This document shows positions 9,273 through 18,109 of a stretch of 44,423 nucleotides of DNA, piece by piece; position 1 is the first letter of the stretch; the number at the start of each line of letters is the position of its first letter. The notes beneath the pieces are model-generated. The model was not told where the DNA came from, did not search any database, and saw only the letters and a list, made by a program, of their open reading frames with translations. This stretch comes from Planctomycetota bacterium (GTDB lineage Bacteria > Planctomycetota > Planctomycetia > Pirellulales > Pirellulaceae). The stretch spans positions 1-44,423 of the forward strand of contig JACNKX010000057.1 in NCBI GenBank assembly GCA_014381825.1. Direction: 5' to 3'. The translations under genes were made by a program, and so were the position numbers.

Positions 9273-10169
9273 ATGTGCGGGATCGTCGGACTCTTGGTTA
9301 AGAGAGACGAATTGCGGGACCAACTAGGCCAACTCGTAACTCCAATGCTTGATTGCATGGGGACGCGAGGGCCGGATTCCGCAGGCCTCGCAGTGTTTCA
9401 TGAACCGGTCGCCGAATCGCATCGCCGCTTCGGTTTGTTCTCGCCACAATTCGGCTTTGACTGGCCGCAGTTTCACCAGCGTTTTGTGCGCGACACGGGA
9501 AGCGATGGTGTAATTCGATGTATCGATAGCCACGCGACCGAGACGGCAACGATTGCGGTGAACGACTTCAAGGAGTGGTTGAAGGATACGTATCCGAACG
9601 TGCATCTGATCTCTGTTGGCCGTGCTATCGAGATGTACAAGGACGAAGGGCATCCAGGTGAAATCGCCGCGCGGTTTCACTTCTCGGAACTCACCGGCAC
9701 GCATGCGGTCGGCCACACGCGCATGGCAACCGAATCCGCCATCTCGCCCGCCCACGCCCATCCCTACACAGCCGGCGAAGATTTCTGCCTCGTCCACAAC
9801 GGCTCACTTTCCAATCCCTATAGCATCCGGCGAAAGCTCGAAAGGCGCGGGATCGTTTTCGAAACCGACAACGACACCGAAGCCGGGTGCCGGTTTTTGG
9901 AGTGGCGGATGCGCGAAGGCGATACACTCGAGCAGGCGATCGAAACGTCGTTCGACGAACTCGACGGATTCTTTACGTTTCTCATGGCAACCGATGACCG
10001 CATGGTGCTCGTGCGAGATGCGTTCGCGTGCAAACCGGCGGTGGTGGCCGAGACGGACGATTACGTGGCTGTCTCTTCCGAGTTCCGCTCGCTGGCACAC
10101 CTCCCCAACATCAACGCGGCGAACGTCTTTGAGCCCGCGCCGGAACAAATCTACTCCTGGACGCTGTGA
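9273..10169 (+). CDS. mgsA: N-methylglutamate synthase subunit A (class II amidotransferase)
   Basis: 298 residues. ATG 9273 is supported by GGAG seven bases upstream and by the requirement that Cys2 become the N-terminal nucleophile: the protein begins MCGIVG, the class II (Ntn) glutamine amidotransferase signature. Other family residues are visible: RGPDSAG near 33, GHTRMATES near 147, HNGSLSN near 173 and a DNDTE segment. It resembles the GlxB/PurF-type domain of glutamate synthase. In the NMG pathway this subunit works with MgsB and MgsC to make N-methylglutamate from glutamate and methylamine. It is the first gene of an eight-gene block; mgsB begins 3 nt after its stop. Without the neighbours, GlxB would be an equally good name. 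Confidence 0.8.
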   Translation: MCGIVGLLVKRDELRDQLGQLVTPMLDCMGTRGPDSAGLAVFHEPVAESHRRFGLFSPQFGFDWPQFHQRFVRDTGSDGVIRCIDSHATETATIAVNDFKEWLKDTYPNVHLISVGRAIEMYKDEGHPGEIAARFHFSELTGTHAVGHTRMATESAISPAHAHPYTAGEDFCLVHNGSLSNPYSIRRKLERRGIVFETDNDTEAGCRFLEWRMREGDTLEQAIETSFDELDGFFTFLMATDDRMVLVRDAFACKPAVVAETDDYVAVSSEFRSLAHLPNINAANVFEPAPEQIYSWTL

Positions 10170-10172
10170 ACC

Positions 10173-10865
10173 ATGGCTCGCGCGCTGCAACTTGATTTGG
10201 CGAAGCTGAGTGTCCGCGAGGTCAATCAGTTCTTGCACGACGAACTGTCGGCAAGTGGTGCGGATCGGATCGAGATTCTCAATCCTGATGGCAACCATAG
10301 CATCGCGGCTGGCTTGGATGCCGACGTTGTGATCGATATCCTCGGGCACGCGGGCTATTTTACGGCTGGAATGAACAAGCGTGCTTCGGTCACCATCCAC
10401 GGAAATGCTGGCTGGAGCGTGGCAGAGAACATCATGTCTGGCGTTGTGCGCGTCAAAGGATTTGCATCGGAAAGCGCAGGCGCATCGGGGCACGGCGGAC
10501 TTGTTATCATCGAAGGAGACGCGTCCTCTCGATGCGGGATCTCCATGAAGGGTTGCGATATCGTCGTCGGTGGTAGTGTCGGGCATTTCTCTGCGTTCAT
10601 GGCACAAGCCGGCACGCTCGTCGTGTGCGGGGACGCGGGGCCGAATCTTGGCGATTCGATCTACGAGGCGACGATCTATGTTCGCGGTAAGATCCACAGC
10701 CTCGGAGCCGACGCCCAGGAAGAGGAATTGAAAGGCACCGACGTGGAGCATATTTCGCATTTGCTGGCCGCTGCCGAGATCGACGGCGACGCGCGCGAGT
10801 TTAAACGAATTGCTTCAGCGCGCAAGCTTTATCACTGGAATGCCGAAGCACATCAGGAGTATTGA
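10173..10865 (+). CDS. mgsB: N-methylglutamate synthase subunit B (GXGXG domain)
   Basis: 230 residues, starting 3 nt after mgsA. It is made almost entirely of the right-handed beta-helix GXGXG domain found at the C-terminus of large glutamate synthases. The repeated Gly-rich turns are clear (IEGDASSRCGISMKGCDIVVGG, then VGHFSAFMAQAGTLVVCGDAG). In glutamate synthase this domain is structural, linking the amidotransferase and FMN domains; as a separate subunit (GlxC/MgsB) it is expected to scaffold MgsA and MgsC. Its C-terminal YHWNAEAHQEY ends one base before the mgsC start codon, indicating translational coupling. Confidence 0.8.
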   Translation: MARALQLDLAKLSVREVNQFLHDELSASGADRIEILNPDGNHSIAAGLDADVVIDILGHAGYFTAGMNKRASVTIHGNAGWSVAENIMSGVVRVKGFASESAGASGHGGLVIIEGDASSRCGISMKGCDIVVGGSVGHFSAFMAQAGTLVVCGDAGPNLGDSIYEATIYVRGKIHSLGADAQEEELKGTDVEHISHLLAAAEIDGDAREFKRIASARKLYHWNAEAHQEY

Positions 10866-10866
10866 G

Positions 10867-12216
10867 TTGTCTCGTCCCATTCACCGTGAAGAGAGCGCTT
10901 CGATCGGCCGCAACGCGATCAACTACATTCGCGAGGCGGCGCAGCACGGTCTGTACGACATTCGCGGCATGGGGGCCAAGCGTGCGGTGCCCACGTTCGA
11001 CGATCTTGTCTTTCTCACCGCATCGGCCTCGCGTTATCCACTGGAAGGATATCGCGAGAAGTGTGAATCGAAGACGCTGCTCGGCACTCGCTACGCGAAA
11101 AATCCTATCGAACTCGACATCCCGATCACCATTGCCGGGATGAGCTTTGGGGCTTTGTCCGCAAACGTGAAGGAATCGCTCGGTCGAGCAGCGACAGAAA
11201 TGGGCACGTCGACGACAACGGGTGACGGTGGAATGACACCGGAAGAACGCGATTCGTCAAAGACGCTAGTCTATCAGTGCTTGCCCTCGCGTTACGGATT
11301 CAATCCGGACGACTTGCGAAAGGCCGACGCGATTGAGATGGTTCTCGGTCAGGGTGCGAAGCCAGGCGGCGGCGGCATGCTGCTGGGCCAAAAAGTCAGC
11401 CCTCGGGTCGCCGAGATGCGAACGCTACCTGAGGGAATCGACCAGCGCTCCGCGTGTCGGCATCCGGACTGGACAGGCCCGGACGACCTGAAGATCAAGC
11501 TTGACGAGTTGCGCGAAATCACGGACTGGCGAATTCCCATCTACGTGAAGATGGGAGCAACGCGCGTGCGATCAGACGTGAAACTCGCGGTTCAAGCTGG
11601 TGCAGACGTTGTCGTCATCGACGGTATGCAAGGGGGAACGGCCGCGACTCAACAAGTCTTCATCGAACACACCGGCATCCCTACGCTCGCGGCGTTGCGA
11701 CAAGCCGTTGAAGCACTTGAGGATATGAATGTTGTGGGTGAAGTGCAATTGATTATCTCGGGTGGAATTCGCACTGGAGCGGATGTGGCGAAGGCGTTGG
11801 CATTGGGAGCCGATGCGGTCGCGATCGGGCAAGGTGTACTCGTTGCCTTAGGTTGCAACCACCATTCGTATGTCCAAGAAGGCGCGAACATCGACGCCAC
11901 GGAAGACTATACGACACTTGGTACTGCACCTGGCTATTGCCATCATTGCCACACAGGCCGGTGCCCCGTTGGCATCACGACACAAGACGCCAATCTCGAA
12001 CGCCGATTGACGCCAGACGTTGGCGCGAAGCGATTGAAGAATTATCTGCAAGTGCTGGACATGGAAGTCACGACGCTCGCTCGAGCTTGCGGCAAGTCGA
12101 ACATTCATCATCTCGAACGGGAAGACGTTGTAGCACTGACGATCGAAGCCGCCGCCATGGCGAAAGTGCCGCTGGCGGGGACAGATTGGATTCCGGGGAC
12201 GTTACCTTCCGAGTAG
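10867..12216 (+). CDS. mgsC: N-methylglutamate synthase subunit C (FMN glutamate synthase domain)
   Basis: 449 residues from TTG 10867. I chose this start because AGGAG lies at 10855-10859 and it begins one base after the mgsB stop; the longer frame from 10810 would run back into mgsB. The protein is the FMN-binding (beta/alpha)8 domain of glutamate synthase. GMSFGALS is near residue 95, GGGMLLGQKVS near 175, and the flavin phosphate region reads IISGGIRTGADVAKALALGADAVAIG. The cluster CHHCHTGRCPVG (C-x2-C-x4-C) marks the 3Fe-4S-type site. It is expected to carry out the synthase half-reaction on glutamate and methylamine. The stop codon lies inside an 8-bp palindromic hairpin. Confidence 0.82.
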   Translation: MSRPIHREESASIGRNAINYIREAAQHGLYDIRGMGAKRAVPTFDDLVFLTASASRYPLEGYREKCESKTLLGTRYAKNPIELDIPITIAGMSFGALSANVKESLGRAATEMGTSTTTGDGGMTPEERDSSKTLVYQCLPSRYGFNPDDLRKADAIEMVLGQGAKPGGGGMLLGQKVSPRVAEMRTLPEGIDQRSACRHPDWTGPDDLKIKLDELREITDWRIPIYVKMGATRVRSDVKLAVQAGADVVVIDGMQGGTAATQQVFIEHTGIPTLAALRQAVEALEDMNVVGEVQLIISGGIRTGADVAKALALGADAVAIGQGVLVALGCNHHSYVQEGANIDATEDYTTLGTAPGYCHHCHTGRCPVGITTQDANLERRLTPDVGAKRLKNYLQVLDMEVTTLARACGKSNIHHLEREDVVALTIEAAAMAKVPLAGTDWIPGTLPSE

Positions 12217-12240
12217 GTCACGTTCGGCAAAAGTGACCTA
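12214..12240. repeat. Perfect hairpin spanning the mgsC stop codon
   Basis: TAGGTCAC (12214-12221) and GTGACCTA (12233-12240) pair perfectly over 8 bp around an 11-nt loop. The first three bases are the mgsC stop codon. It lies at the widest gap of the operon (54 nt), so it may act in mRNA processing or stability or in differential expression of gmaS; alternatively it is an operator-like palindrome. No T-run follows, so simple termination is unlikely. Confidence 0.55.
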
Positions 12241-12270
12241 GTAAGAACACGAAACGCGAGAGTATACAAC

Positions 12271-13629
12271 ATGGCCGATCCAGAACAAATCCGCAAACAG
12301 ATGAAGAAGGATGGCATCGAGTTCATCTTGGCCCAGTTTGTTGACATCCATGGTGCCGCCAAAGTGAAAATGGTCCCCGCGTCGAGTTTGGACAGCATGC
12401 TTGACGACGGTGCCGGATTTGCCGGGGCCGCCGTGTGGGGTGTGGGACAGGGGCCGCATTCGCACGACATGATGGCCCGCATCGACCTCAACAGCTACAC
12501 GCCGCTGCCTTGGATGCCGAACACCGCCCGCTTCGCCGCCGATCTTTTCGTTGATGAACAGCCTTATGCCTTTTGCCCACGCACGAATCTAAAACGAGTC
12601 TTGCAAACGGTTCGCGACAAAGGCTACATCTTCAACGTCGGCATGGAGCCCGAACATTTTTTGGTTACTCGAAATGAAGACGGGTCGATCGCGCCGTGGA
12701 ACCCGGACGACGTCGATCAATTGGCCAAGCCTTGTTACGACTTTCGATCGATGGCACCGGCGATGGCGTACCTACAAGAATTGACAAGTTCATTGAATGG
12801 ACTCGGCTGGGGCGTTTATCAGACGGACCACGAGGACGCGAACGGTCAATACGAAGTTAATTTTGACTACAAAGACTCGCTGACGACGGCCGACCGCGTT
12901 ACTTTCATCAAGATGACGACTTCGCAACTCGCCAAGAAGTACGGTGCCATCGCCACACACATGCCGAAACCATTTAGCGATCGGACGGGAAGCGGCTTGC
13001 ACGTTCATTTCCACCTCGCCGACGCGGTGACCGGCAAATGCGTGTTTGATGACGCAGCGGATGCGCGGGGGCTTGGATGTTCCGAACTGGGCTATCACTT
13101 TGTGGGCGGCGTCTTGAAGCATGCTCGTGCTTTATGCGCGGTGACCAGCCCTACCGTGAATTGCTATAAGCGTCTGAAGCTCGGAGCGGGTCTGCAAGAG
13201 ACACGTAGCGGCTTCACCTGGACACCAGCGTTCATCACTTATGGCGACAACAATCGCACCCAGATGATTCGGACCGCCGGGCCGGGCCACTTCGAAGATC
13301 GAACCGTCTCGGCAGGTTGCAATCCCTACCTGGCACTTGCTGCATATGTGGCCGCTGGGATTGATGGAATTGAGAACAAGATCGATCCCGGCGATCCCAA
13401 TCTCGAGAACATGTACGAGAAGTCGTTGGGAGAACTCCTCGCGCAAGGAACACAAATCCTGCCTCAGTCGCTGCTCGAAGCAATCGGTGAACTTCGTCAA
13501 GACGAAGTGATACAAAGCGCGCTCGGTGTCATTGCCCCCGAGTTCATCGATCTGAAGACCAAGGAATGGGAAACGTACGACGCGCAGGTTTCGCGGTGGG
13601 AAGTGGATCAATATCTAACATTCTTTTAG
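12271..13629 (+). CDS. gmaS: Gamma-glutamylmethylamide synthetase (glutamine synthetase family)
   Basis: 452 residues of the glutamine synthetase family, closest by eye to the GlnT/GmaS branch. The N-terminal beta-grasp part reads EFILAQFVDIHGAAKVKMVP followed by DGAGFAGAAVWG. The catalytic domain shows an EPEHF metal-site segment near 130, DHEDANGQYEVNF near 190, SGLHVHFHL near 250 and the NCYKRLKLGAG ATP/glutamate-binding stretch near 297. GmaS joins methylamine to the gamma-carboxyl of glutamate using ATP. The GmaS assignment over ammonia-assimilating GlnT rests on its place between mgsABC and mgdABCD. An ammonia-using enzyme with low methylamine activity cannot be excluded from sequence alone. 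Confidence 0.75.
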   Translation: MADPEQIRKQMKKDGIEFILAQFVDIHGAAKVKMVPASSLDSMLDDGAGFAGAAVWGVGQGPHSHDMMARIDLNSYTPLPWMPNTARFAADLFVDEQPYAFCPRTNLKRVLQTVRDKGYIFNVGMEPEHFLVTRNEDGSIAPWNPDDVDQLAKPCYDFRSMAPAMAYLQELTSSLNGLGWGVYQTDHEDANGQYEVNFDYKDSLTTADRVTFIKMTTSQLAKKYGAIATHMPKPFSDRTGSGLHVHFHLADAVTGKCVFDDAADARGLGCSELGYHFVGGVLKHARALCAVTSPTVNCYKRLKLGAGLQETRSGFTWTPAFITYGDNNRTQMIRTAGPGHFEDRTVSAGCNPYLALAAYVAAGIDGIENKIDPGDPNLENMYEKSLGELLAQGTQILPQSLLEAIGELRQDEVIQSALGVIAPEFIDLKTKEWETYDAQVSRWEVDQYLTFF

Positions 13630-13682
13630 TCGCGTACACCACAATTATCGGCTTGACTCTCACCCCTTGATGCGTGACTCCG

Positions 13683-14927
13683 ATGCCCCATCGTCTGCTG
13701 AAGTTCGCGCTGAGCAAGAAGCATCCAGAGCCGCGGATGTTTCGCGCGCCCACGGAACTAAAGAGTGAATACGATGCGGTGATCATCGGCGGTGGCGGTC
13801 ACGGTTTGGCGGCCGCGTACTACTTGGCGAAGGACCACGGAATCACCAACGTGGCGATCCTCGAAAAGGGCTACATTGGCGGCGGTGGAACCGGACGCAA
13901 CACTGCAATTATCCGCTCGAACTATCTGACGCCTGAAGGAATCCGGTTCTATCAGGGCAGTGTCGAGCTGTTTCAAGATCTCTCGCGAGAATTGAATCTC
14001 AACCTGTTCTATTCCAAGCGAGGTCACTTCACCCTCGCGCATTCACCCGCGTCGCTGCGAACGCAGCGTTGGCGTGCCGAGGTCAACAAGCATCTTGGTA
14101 TCGACAGTCGCGTCGTTACGCCCGAGTTCATTAAAGAGACAGTGCCTGAGATCGACCTGCATGTCGGCGGGCATCAGGCTCCGATCCACGGCGCTCTTTA
14201 TCATCCGCCAGGCGCAGTCGCGCGGCACGATGCCGTCGCCTGGGGCTATGCTCGAGGGGCCGACCGCCGCGGAGTCGAGATCCATCAACGAACGGCTGTC
14301 ACCGACATCGAAATTCGTGACGGTGCGGTGGCTGGTGTTCACACGGACAAGGGGTTCATTAAGACTCGAAAAGTGCTGTCAGCAGTCGCCGGCTGGACCA
14401 CACATATCACGCCGATGGTCGGACTTCGTACACCGTTGGTGATTCATCCATTGCAGGCTATGGTGACCGAACCGCTGAAGCCGTGGCTCAACAGCATCGT
14501 CGTTTCGGCGAGCTTACACCTGTATGTCAGCCAGTCGTCGCGGGGCGAACTGGTGGCTGGTGCATCGCTCGACCCCTACGAACTGATTTCGATGCGGTCG
14601 ACGCTTGACTTTGCCGAAGGTATGAGCACGGGCCTGTTGGATCTGTTTCCCTGTCTGGGCGATATCAAAGTATTACGGCAATGGGCAGGTCTATGCGACA
14701 TGACACCCGACTTCTCGCCAATCATGGGAGTCACGCCGATCAAGGGGTTTTATATCGACGCTGGTTGGGGGACGTGGGGATTCAAGGCAACGCCCATCAG
14801 TGGAAAGACGATGGCCTTCACCATGGCTGAGGATCGCGACCACAAACTGATCGAGGCGTTTAGCCTCTCGCGATTCAAGCGGCTTGAACTCGTAGGTGAG
14901 AAGGGTGCCGCTTCGGTCGGGCATTAG
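13683..14927 (+). CDS. mgdA: N-methylglutamate dehydrogenase subunit A (SoxB-like flavoprotein)
   Basis: 414 residues from ATG 13683; an in-frame GTG at 13674 is possible and neither start has a strong ribosome binding site. This is the beta subunit of the heterotetrameric sarcosine oxidase family. The FAD-binding DAVIIGGGGHGLAAAYYLA motif is at about residues 31-49, followed by EKGYIGGGGTGRNT, and a C-terminal DAGWGTWGFKATP flavin-contact segment. In sarcosine oxidase this subunit oxidises an N-methyl amine. Here, with mgs and gmaS next door, N-methylglutamate is the expected substrate, giving glutamate plus a formaldehyde-level C1 unit. It is followed 4 nt later by mgdB. Confidence 0.82.
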   Translation: MPHRLLKFALSKKHPEPRMFRAPTELKSEYDAVIIGGGGHGLAAAYYLAKDHGITNVAILEKGYIGGGGTGRNTAIIRSNYLTPEGIRFYQGSVELFQDLSRELNLNLFYSKRGHFTLAHSPASLRTQRWRAEVNKHLGIDSRVVTPEFIKETVPEIDLHVGGHQAPIHGALYHPPGAVARHDAVAWGYARGADRRGVEIHQRTAVTDIEIRDGAVAGVHTDKGFIKTRKVLSAVAGWTTHITPMVGLRTPLVIHPLQAMVTEPLKPWLNSIVVSASLHLYVSQSSRGELVAGASLDPYELISMRSTLDFAEGMSTGLLDLFPCLGDIKVLRQWAGLCDMTPDFSPIMGVTPIKGFYIDAGWGTWGFKATPISGKTMAFTMAEDRDHKLIEAFSLSRFKRLELVGEKGAASVGH

Positions 14928-14931
14928 CATC

Positions 14932-15198
14932 ATGAAGATAATCACCTGCCCCATCAACGGGCCCCGTCCGCTGCAGGAGTTTCACTTCGGGGGCGAGGTG
15001 CGCACGATGCCGGATCCGAACAGTGCAACCGACGAACAGTGGGCCGACTATGTGTTCAATCGCGAGGGCGAGCCAGGCCTGAAACGCGAGTGGTGGTATC
15101 ACGTGCCGAGCGGAACGTGGTTCATCGCGGAACGCGACAATCGCACCGACGAGTTTGTGCGGACATTCCTTTACGGCGCGGAGGAATGTGATGGATAG
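14932..15198 (+). CDS. mgdB: N-methylglutamate dehydrogenase subunit B (SoxD-like)
   Basis: 88 residues from ATG 14932, which lies four bases after the mgdA stop; an earlier in-frame start at 14896 would overlap mgdA. It matches the small delta subunit of the sarcosine oxidase family: KIITCPINGPRPLQEFHFGGEVR at the N-terminus, then a central WADYVFNREG and a C-terminal WWYHVPSGTWF. Classical SoxD begins with a CPxCG motif whose two cysteines help bind zinc; here it reads CPING, so the second Cys is replaced. I associate that variant with the dehydrogenase rather than the oxidase branch, though from memory only. The gene overlaps the start of mgdC by 8 nt. Confidence 0.8.
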   Translation: MKIITCPINGPRPLQEFHFGGEVRTMPDPNSATDEQWADYVFNREGEPGLKREWWYHVPSGTWFIAERDNRTDEFVRTFLYGAEECDG

Positions 15199-18109
15199 AC
15201 GTTTGCCGCCGCGCGACGGCGAATGGATCGATCGCAGCCAGTCGGTTGAGTTCCGATTCGAAGGAGCAACTTACCGCGGCTTCGAGGGTGATGTGTTGTC
15301 GAGCGCCCTCTGGGCCAACGACGTGAGATTGCTCGGTCGCAGTTTCAAGTACCACAGGCCACGGGGCGTCTACAGCCTGGCCGGCCATGATGCCAACTTG
15401 ATCGTCGAAGACGGCATTCGAACCAATATGCGAGGCGACATGCTGGCCGTCTCATCGGGCCTCGACGTTCGTTCGGTCAACACGCTCGGAGGACTCGACC
15501 GCGACCGTCTAAGTATCACCGGACGGTTCGGCGAATTTCTCCCCGTTGGATTTTATTACAAAGCCTTTCACACGCCACGACGGCTATTCCCGTTCTACGA
15601 AAACCAGATGCGGAAGGTGGCCGGCCTCGGTCGTATCAACTCGGCAAATCAACGCGCAAATTCGCCGAAGGACTATGCGTTCTGCGATCTACTCGTTGTC
15701 GGAGCGGGACCGGCGGGGCTAGCGGGAGCAATCGCTGCCGCGGAACAGGGATTAGATGTGCTAATTGTCGACGAGCAACAGCGCCCAGGAGGCAGCTTGG
15801 TTTGGCAATGGGCGGACGCTGCGACCGCGCGCGAACATCTCGAAGGTCTGTTGGAGCAACTCGCCGCGCATGACAATGTTCGCTTGTGGTGCGGAACGCA
15901 AGCTGCCGGATATTATGGCGATTACTGGGTTGCGCTGGTCGATGACACGCATCTCACAAAACTCCGCGCCAAGTCAATGCTCGTCGCGACGGGCTGCTTC
16001 GAGCAACCGGCTGTGTTTCAGAACAACGACTTGCCAGGCGTGATGCTCGGCTCGGCGGCACAGCGATTGATTCAACTCTATGCCGTCAAGCCATTCGATC
16101 GAGCTATCGTGCTTGCCGCCAATAGCGAGGGATATCGAGTGGCGCTCGATCTGAACGAGGCTGGTGTTGATGTTGCGGCAATCGCCGATTTGCGTCGCGA
16201 CGGCGAAGCTACGGAACTAGCCCAGCGAGTCGATGACGCTGGAATCAGAGTATACCGTGGCTATTGTGTTTACGAAGCCGTTCCAGCCGCAGGAAACAAG
16301 CGGATTCGAGGCGCGACGATCTGTGCATTGGACGAGAAAGGCGTTCCACGCTCTGAGGCGCTGACTCGTATCGATTGCGACGGAATCGCGATGAGTATCG
16401 GCTGGACTCCCAACGGTGGGTTGATCTACCAAGCGGGTGGCCGATTCACGCATGCCGAACACGTCGAGCAACTGATACCGCAAACTCTTTCGCCGGGCAC
16501 GTTTGCCGCCGGTCGTGTCAACGGGGTGTTTGGCCTAGAGAGCCAGATCGATGACGGATATCGAGCCGGGTTGGCTGCCGCTGCACACTTAGGCAGCTTC
16601 ACTGGCGACGTGCCACCGTCGCCGAGCCATTACGAATCGCCTTCAAGTCATCCTTATCCGATCATCGCACACAAGGGCAAGAAGAACTTCGTCGACCTTG
16701 ACGAAGATCTACACCTCGCCGACTTCGAAAACGCTCATCAGGAAGGGTACGACAATGTCGAGTTAATGAAGCGATTCTCGACGGTTGGAATGGGTCCAAG
16801 CCAGGGCAAGCTTTCGAATATCAACGCAGTACGAATCCTGGCACGGCTCAACGGCGCAACCATCAACCAGACCGGCACAACGACCTCGCGGCCATTTCAC
16901 CAACCAGTCCCGATCCGTCACTTGGCTGGCAGGTCGTTCCATCCGCAACGCCGCACGCCAATGAACCACTGGCACGTGCGACACAATGCGGAGATGGTGT
17001 ACGCGGGCGCGTGGCTCCGCCCGGAATACTATCGAGTCGATGGCGAATCTCGCGACGACTCGATCCTCCGCGAAGCAACCCACGTGCGCAATAATGTTGG
17101 TCTGATCGATGTCAGCACGCTGGGCAAACTCCAAATCAGCGGCCCGGATTCCGTCGAGTTTCTCGAACGCATCTACACTGGTCGCTTCGCGAAGCAACAA
17201 GTTGGTCGGCTGCGTTACGGATTAGCATGCGACGAGACCGGTGTCATTATCGACGATGGTGTCATCGGTCGATTCTCCGAGGACCGGTTCTACGTGACGG
17301 CCACTAGCAGCGGGGCCGCCGCTCAATATCGGGAGATGCAACGGTGGGCGCAGATTTGGAACATGGACGTGACGCTCGTCAACGCCACCGGTCATCTCGC
17401 GGCGATAAACCTTGCGGGGCCATGTTGCCGTGACGTGCTACAAGAATTGACTTCAACGGATCTTTCGGCTACGGCATTCCCTTATTTGGCTCTCGGCGAA
17501 GCAATCGTCGCGGAAGTCTCAGCCAAGTTGATGAGAGTTGGTTTTGTCGGCGAACTTGGCTATGAAATACACGTCCCGGCGTCGCAAGCCATGCACGTCT
17601 GGGAGGCTCTAATGCAGGCAGGCGAGCGATTCGGAATCCGGCCATTTGGCGTGGAGGCGCAGCGTTTATTGCGTCTCGAAAAAGGACATCTCATCGTCAG
17701 CCAGGATACGGATGCTTTAACAAGTCCGTTCGAAGCAGATGTTGCCTGGGCGATCGGAAAGAACAAGACGTTTTTCGTCGGCGCGCGCAGCTTGGCCATC
17801 CTTCGCAAGAAACCGTTAACGCGACGTCTCGTTGGTTTGATGTTTGCGGCAAGCGATGCAGGGACGTTGCCCGAAGAATGCAACCTCATCATTGCCAACG
17901 ACGAACTCGTCGGTCGGATCACGAGCATCGCTCCGCGATCGACGCTCGGTTACCCGATCGCAATGGCGCTGCTGAGTCCCGACTTGGCAAAAATTGGCAC
18001 GACCGTGAAGATTCGCGTCGATGGTGGCAGTCTCGTCGAAGCCGTCGTCGCCAGTATGCCCTTCTATGACCCTGAGAATTCCCGCCAGAACGTCCAAGCG
18101 GAGTCGTAA
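15191..18109 (+). CDS. mgdC: N-methylglutamate dehydrogenase subunit C (SoxA-like)
   Basis: 972 residues from ATG 15191, overlapping mgdB by 8 nt. This is the large alpha subunit of the sarcosine oxidase family. An N-terminal ferredoxin-like domain (FEGATYRGFEGDVLSSALWA, about residues 23-42) precedes a Rossmann domain with GAGPAGLAG at 171-179 and VDEQQRPGGSL just after. A second nucleotide-binding half follows. From about residue 590 there is a GcvT (aminomethyltransferase)-type domain, with LLRLEKGHLIVSQDTD near 835 and a C-terminal SxxxxxTLGYPIA segment. In relatives the GcvT part binds tetrahydrofolate and captures the released C1 unit as methylene-folate. Its stop and the mgdD start share one base (TAATG), so translation is coupled. 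Confidence 0.85.
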   Translation: MDRRLPPRDGEWIDRSQSVEFRFEGATYRGFEGDVLSSALWANDVRLLGRSFKYHRPRGVYSLAGHDANLIVEDGIRTNMRGDMLAVSSGLDVRSVNTLGGLDRDRLSITGRFGEFLPVGFYYKAFHTPRRLFPFYENQMRKVAGLGRINSANQRANSPKDYAFCDLLVVGAGPAGLAGAIAAAEQGLDVLIVDEQQRPGGSLVWQWADAATAREHLEGLLEQLAAHDNVRLWCGTQAAGYYGDYWVALVDDTHLTKLRAKSMLVATGCFEQPAVFQNNDLPGVMLGSAAQRLIQLYAVKPFDRAIVLAANSEGYRVALDLNEAGVDVAAIADLRRDGEATELAQRVDDAGIRVYRGYCVYEAVPAAGNKRIRGATICALDEKGVPRSEALTRIDCDGIAMSIGWTPNGGLIYQAGGRFTHAEHVEQLIPQTLSPGTFAAGRVNGVFGLESQIDDGYRAGLAAAAHLGSFTGDVPPSPSHYESPSSHPYPIIAHKGKKNFVDLDEDLHLADFENAHQEGYDNVELMKRFSTVGMGPSQGKLSNINAVRILARLNGATINQTGTTTSRPFHQPVPIRHLAGRSFHPQRRTPMNHWHVRHNAEMVYAGAWLRPEYYRVDGESRDDSILREATHVRNNVGLIDVSTLGKLQISGPDSVEFLERIYTGRFAKQQVGRLRYGLACDETGVIIDDGVIGRFSEDRFYVTATSSGAAAQYREMQRWAQIWNMDVTLVNATGHLAAINLAGPCCRDVLQELTSTDLSATAFPYLALGEAIVAEVSAKLMRVGFVGELGYEIHVPASQAMHVWEALMQAGERFGIRPFGVEAQRLLRLEKGHLIVSQDTDALTSPFEADVAWAIGKNKTFFVGARSLAILRKKPLTRRLVGLMFAASDAGTLPEECNLIIANDELVGRITSIAPRSTLGYPIAMALLSPDLAKIGTTVKIRVDGGSLVEAVVASMPFYDPENSRQNVQAES

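Noticed and set aside
9804-10760. 318-codon minus-strand frame opposite mgsA/mgsB
   Set aside because: Antisense to two genes with well-matched family motifs; no motifs of its own.
10173-12216. Naming mgsABC as a plain glutamate synthase or GlxBCD
   Set aside because: Sequence alone would allow it, but the adjoining gmaS and mgdABCD make the NMG assignment more economical.
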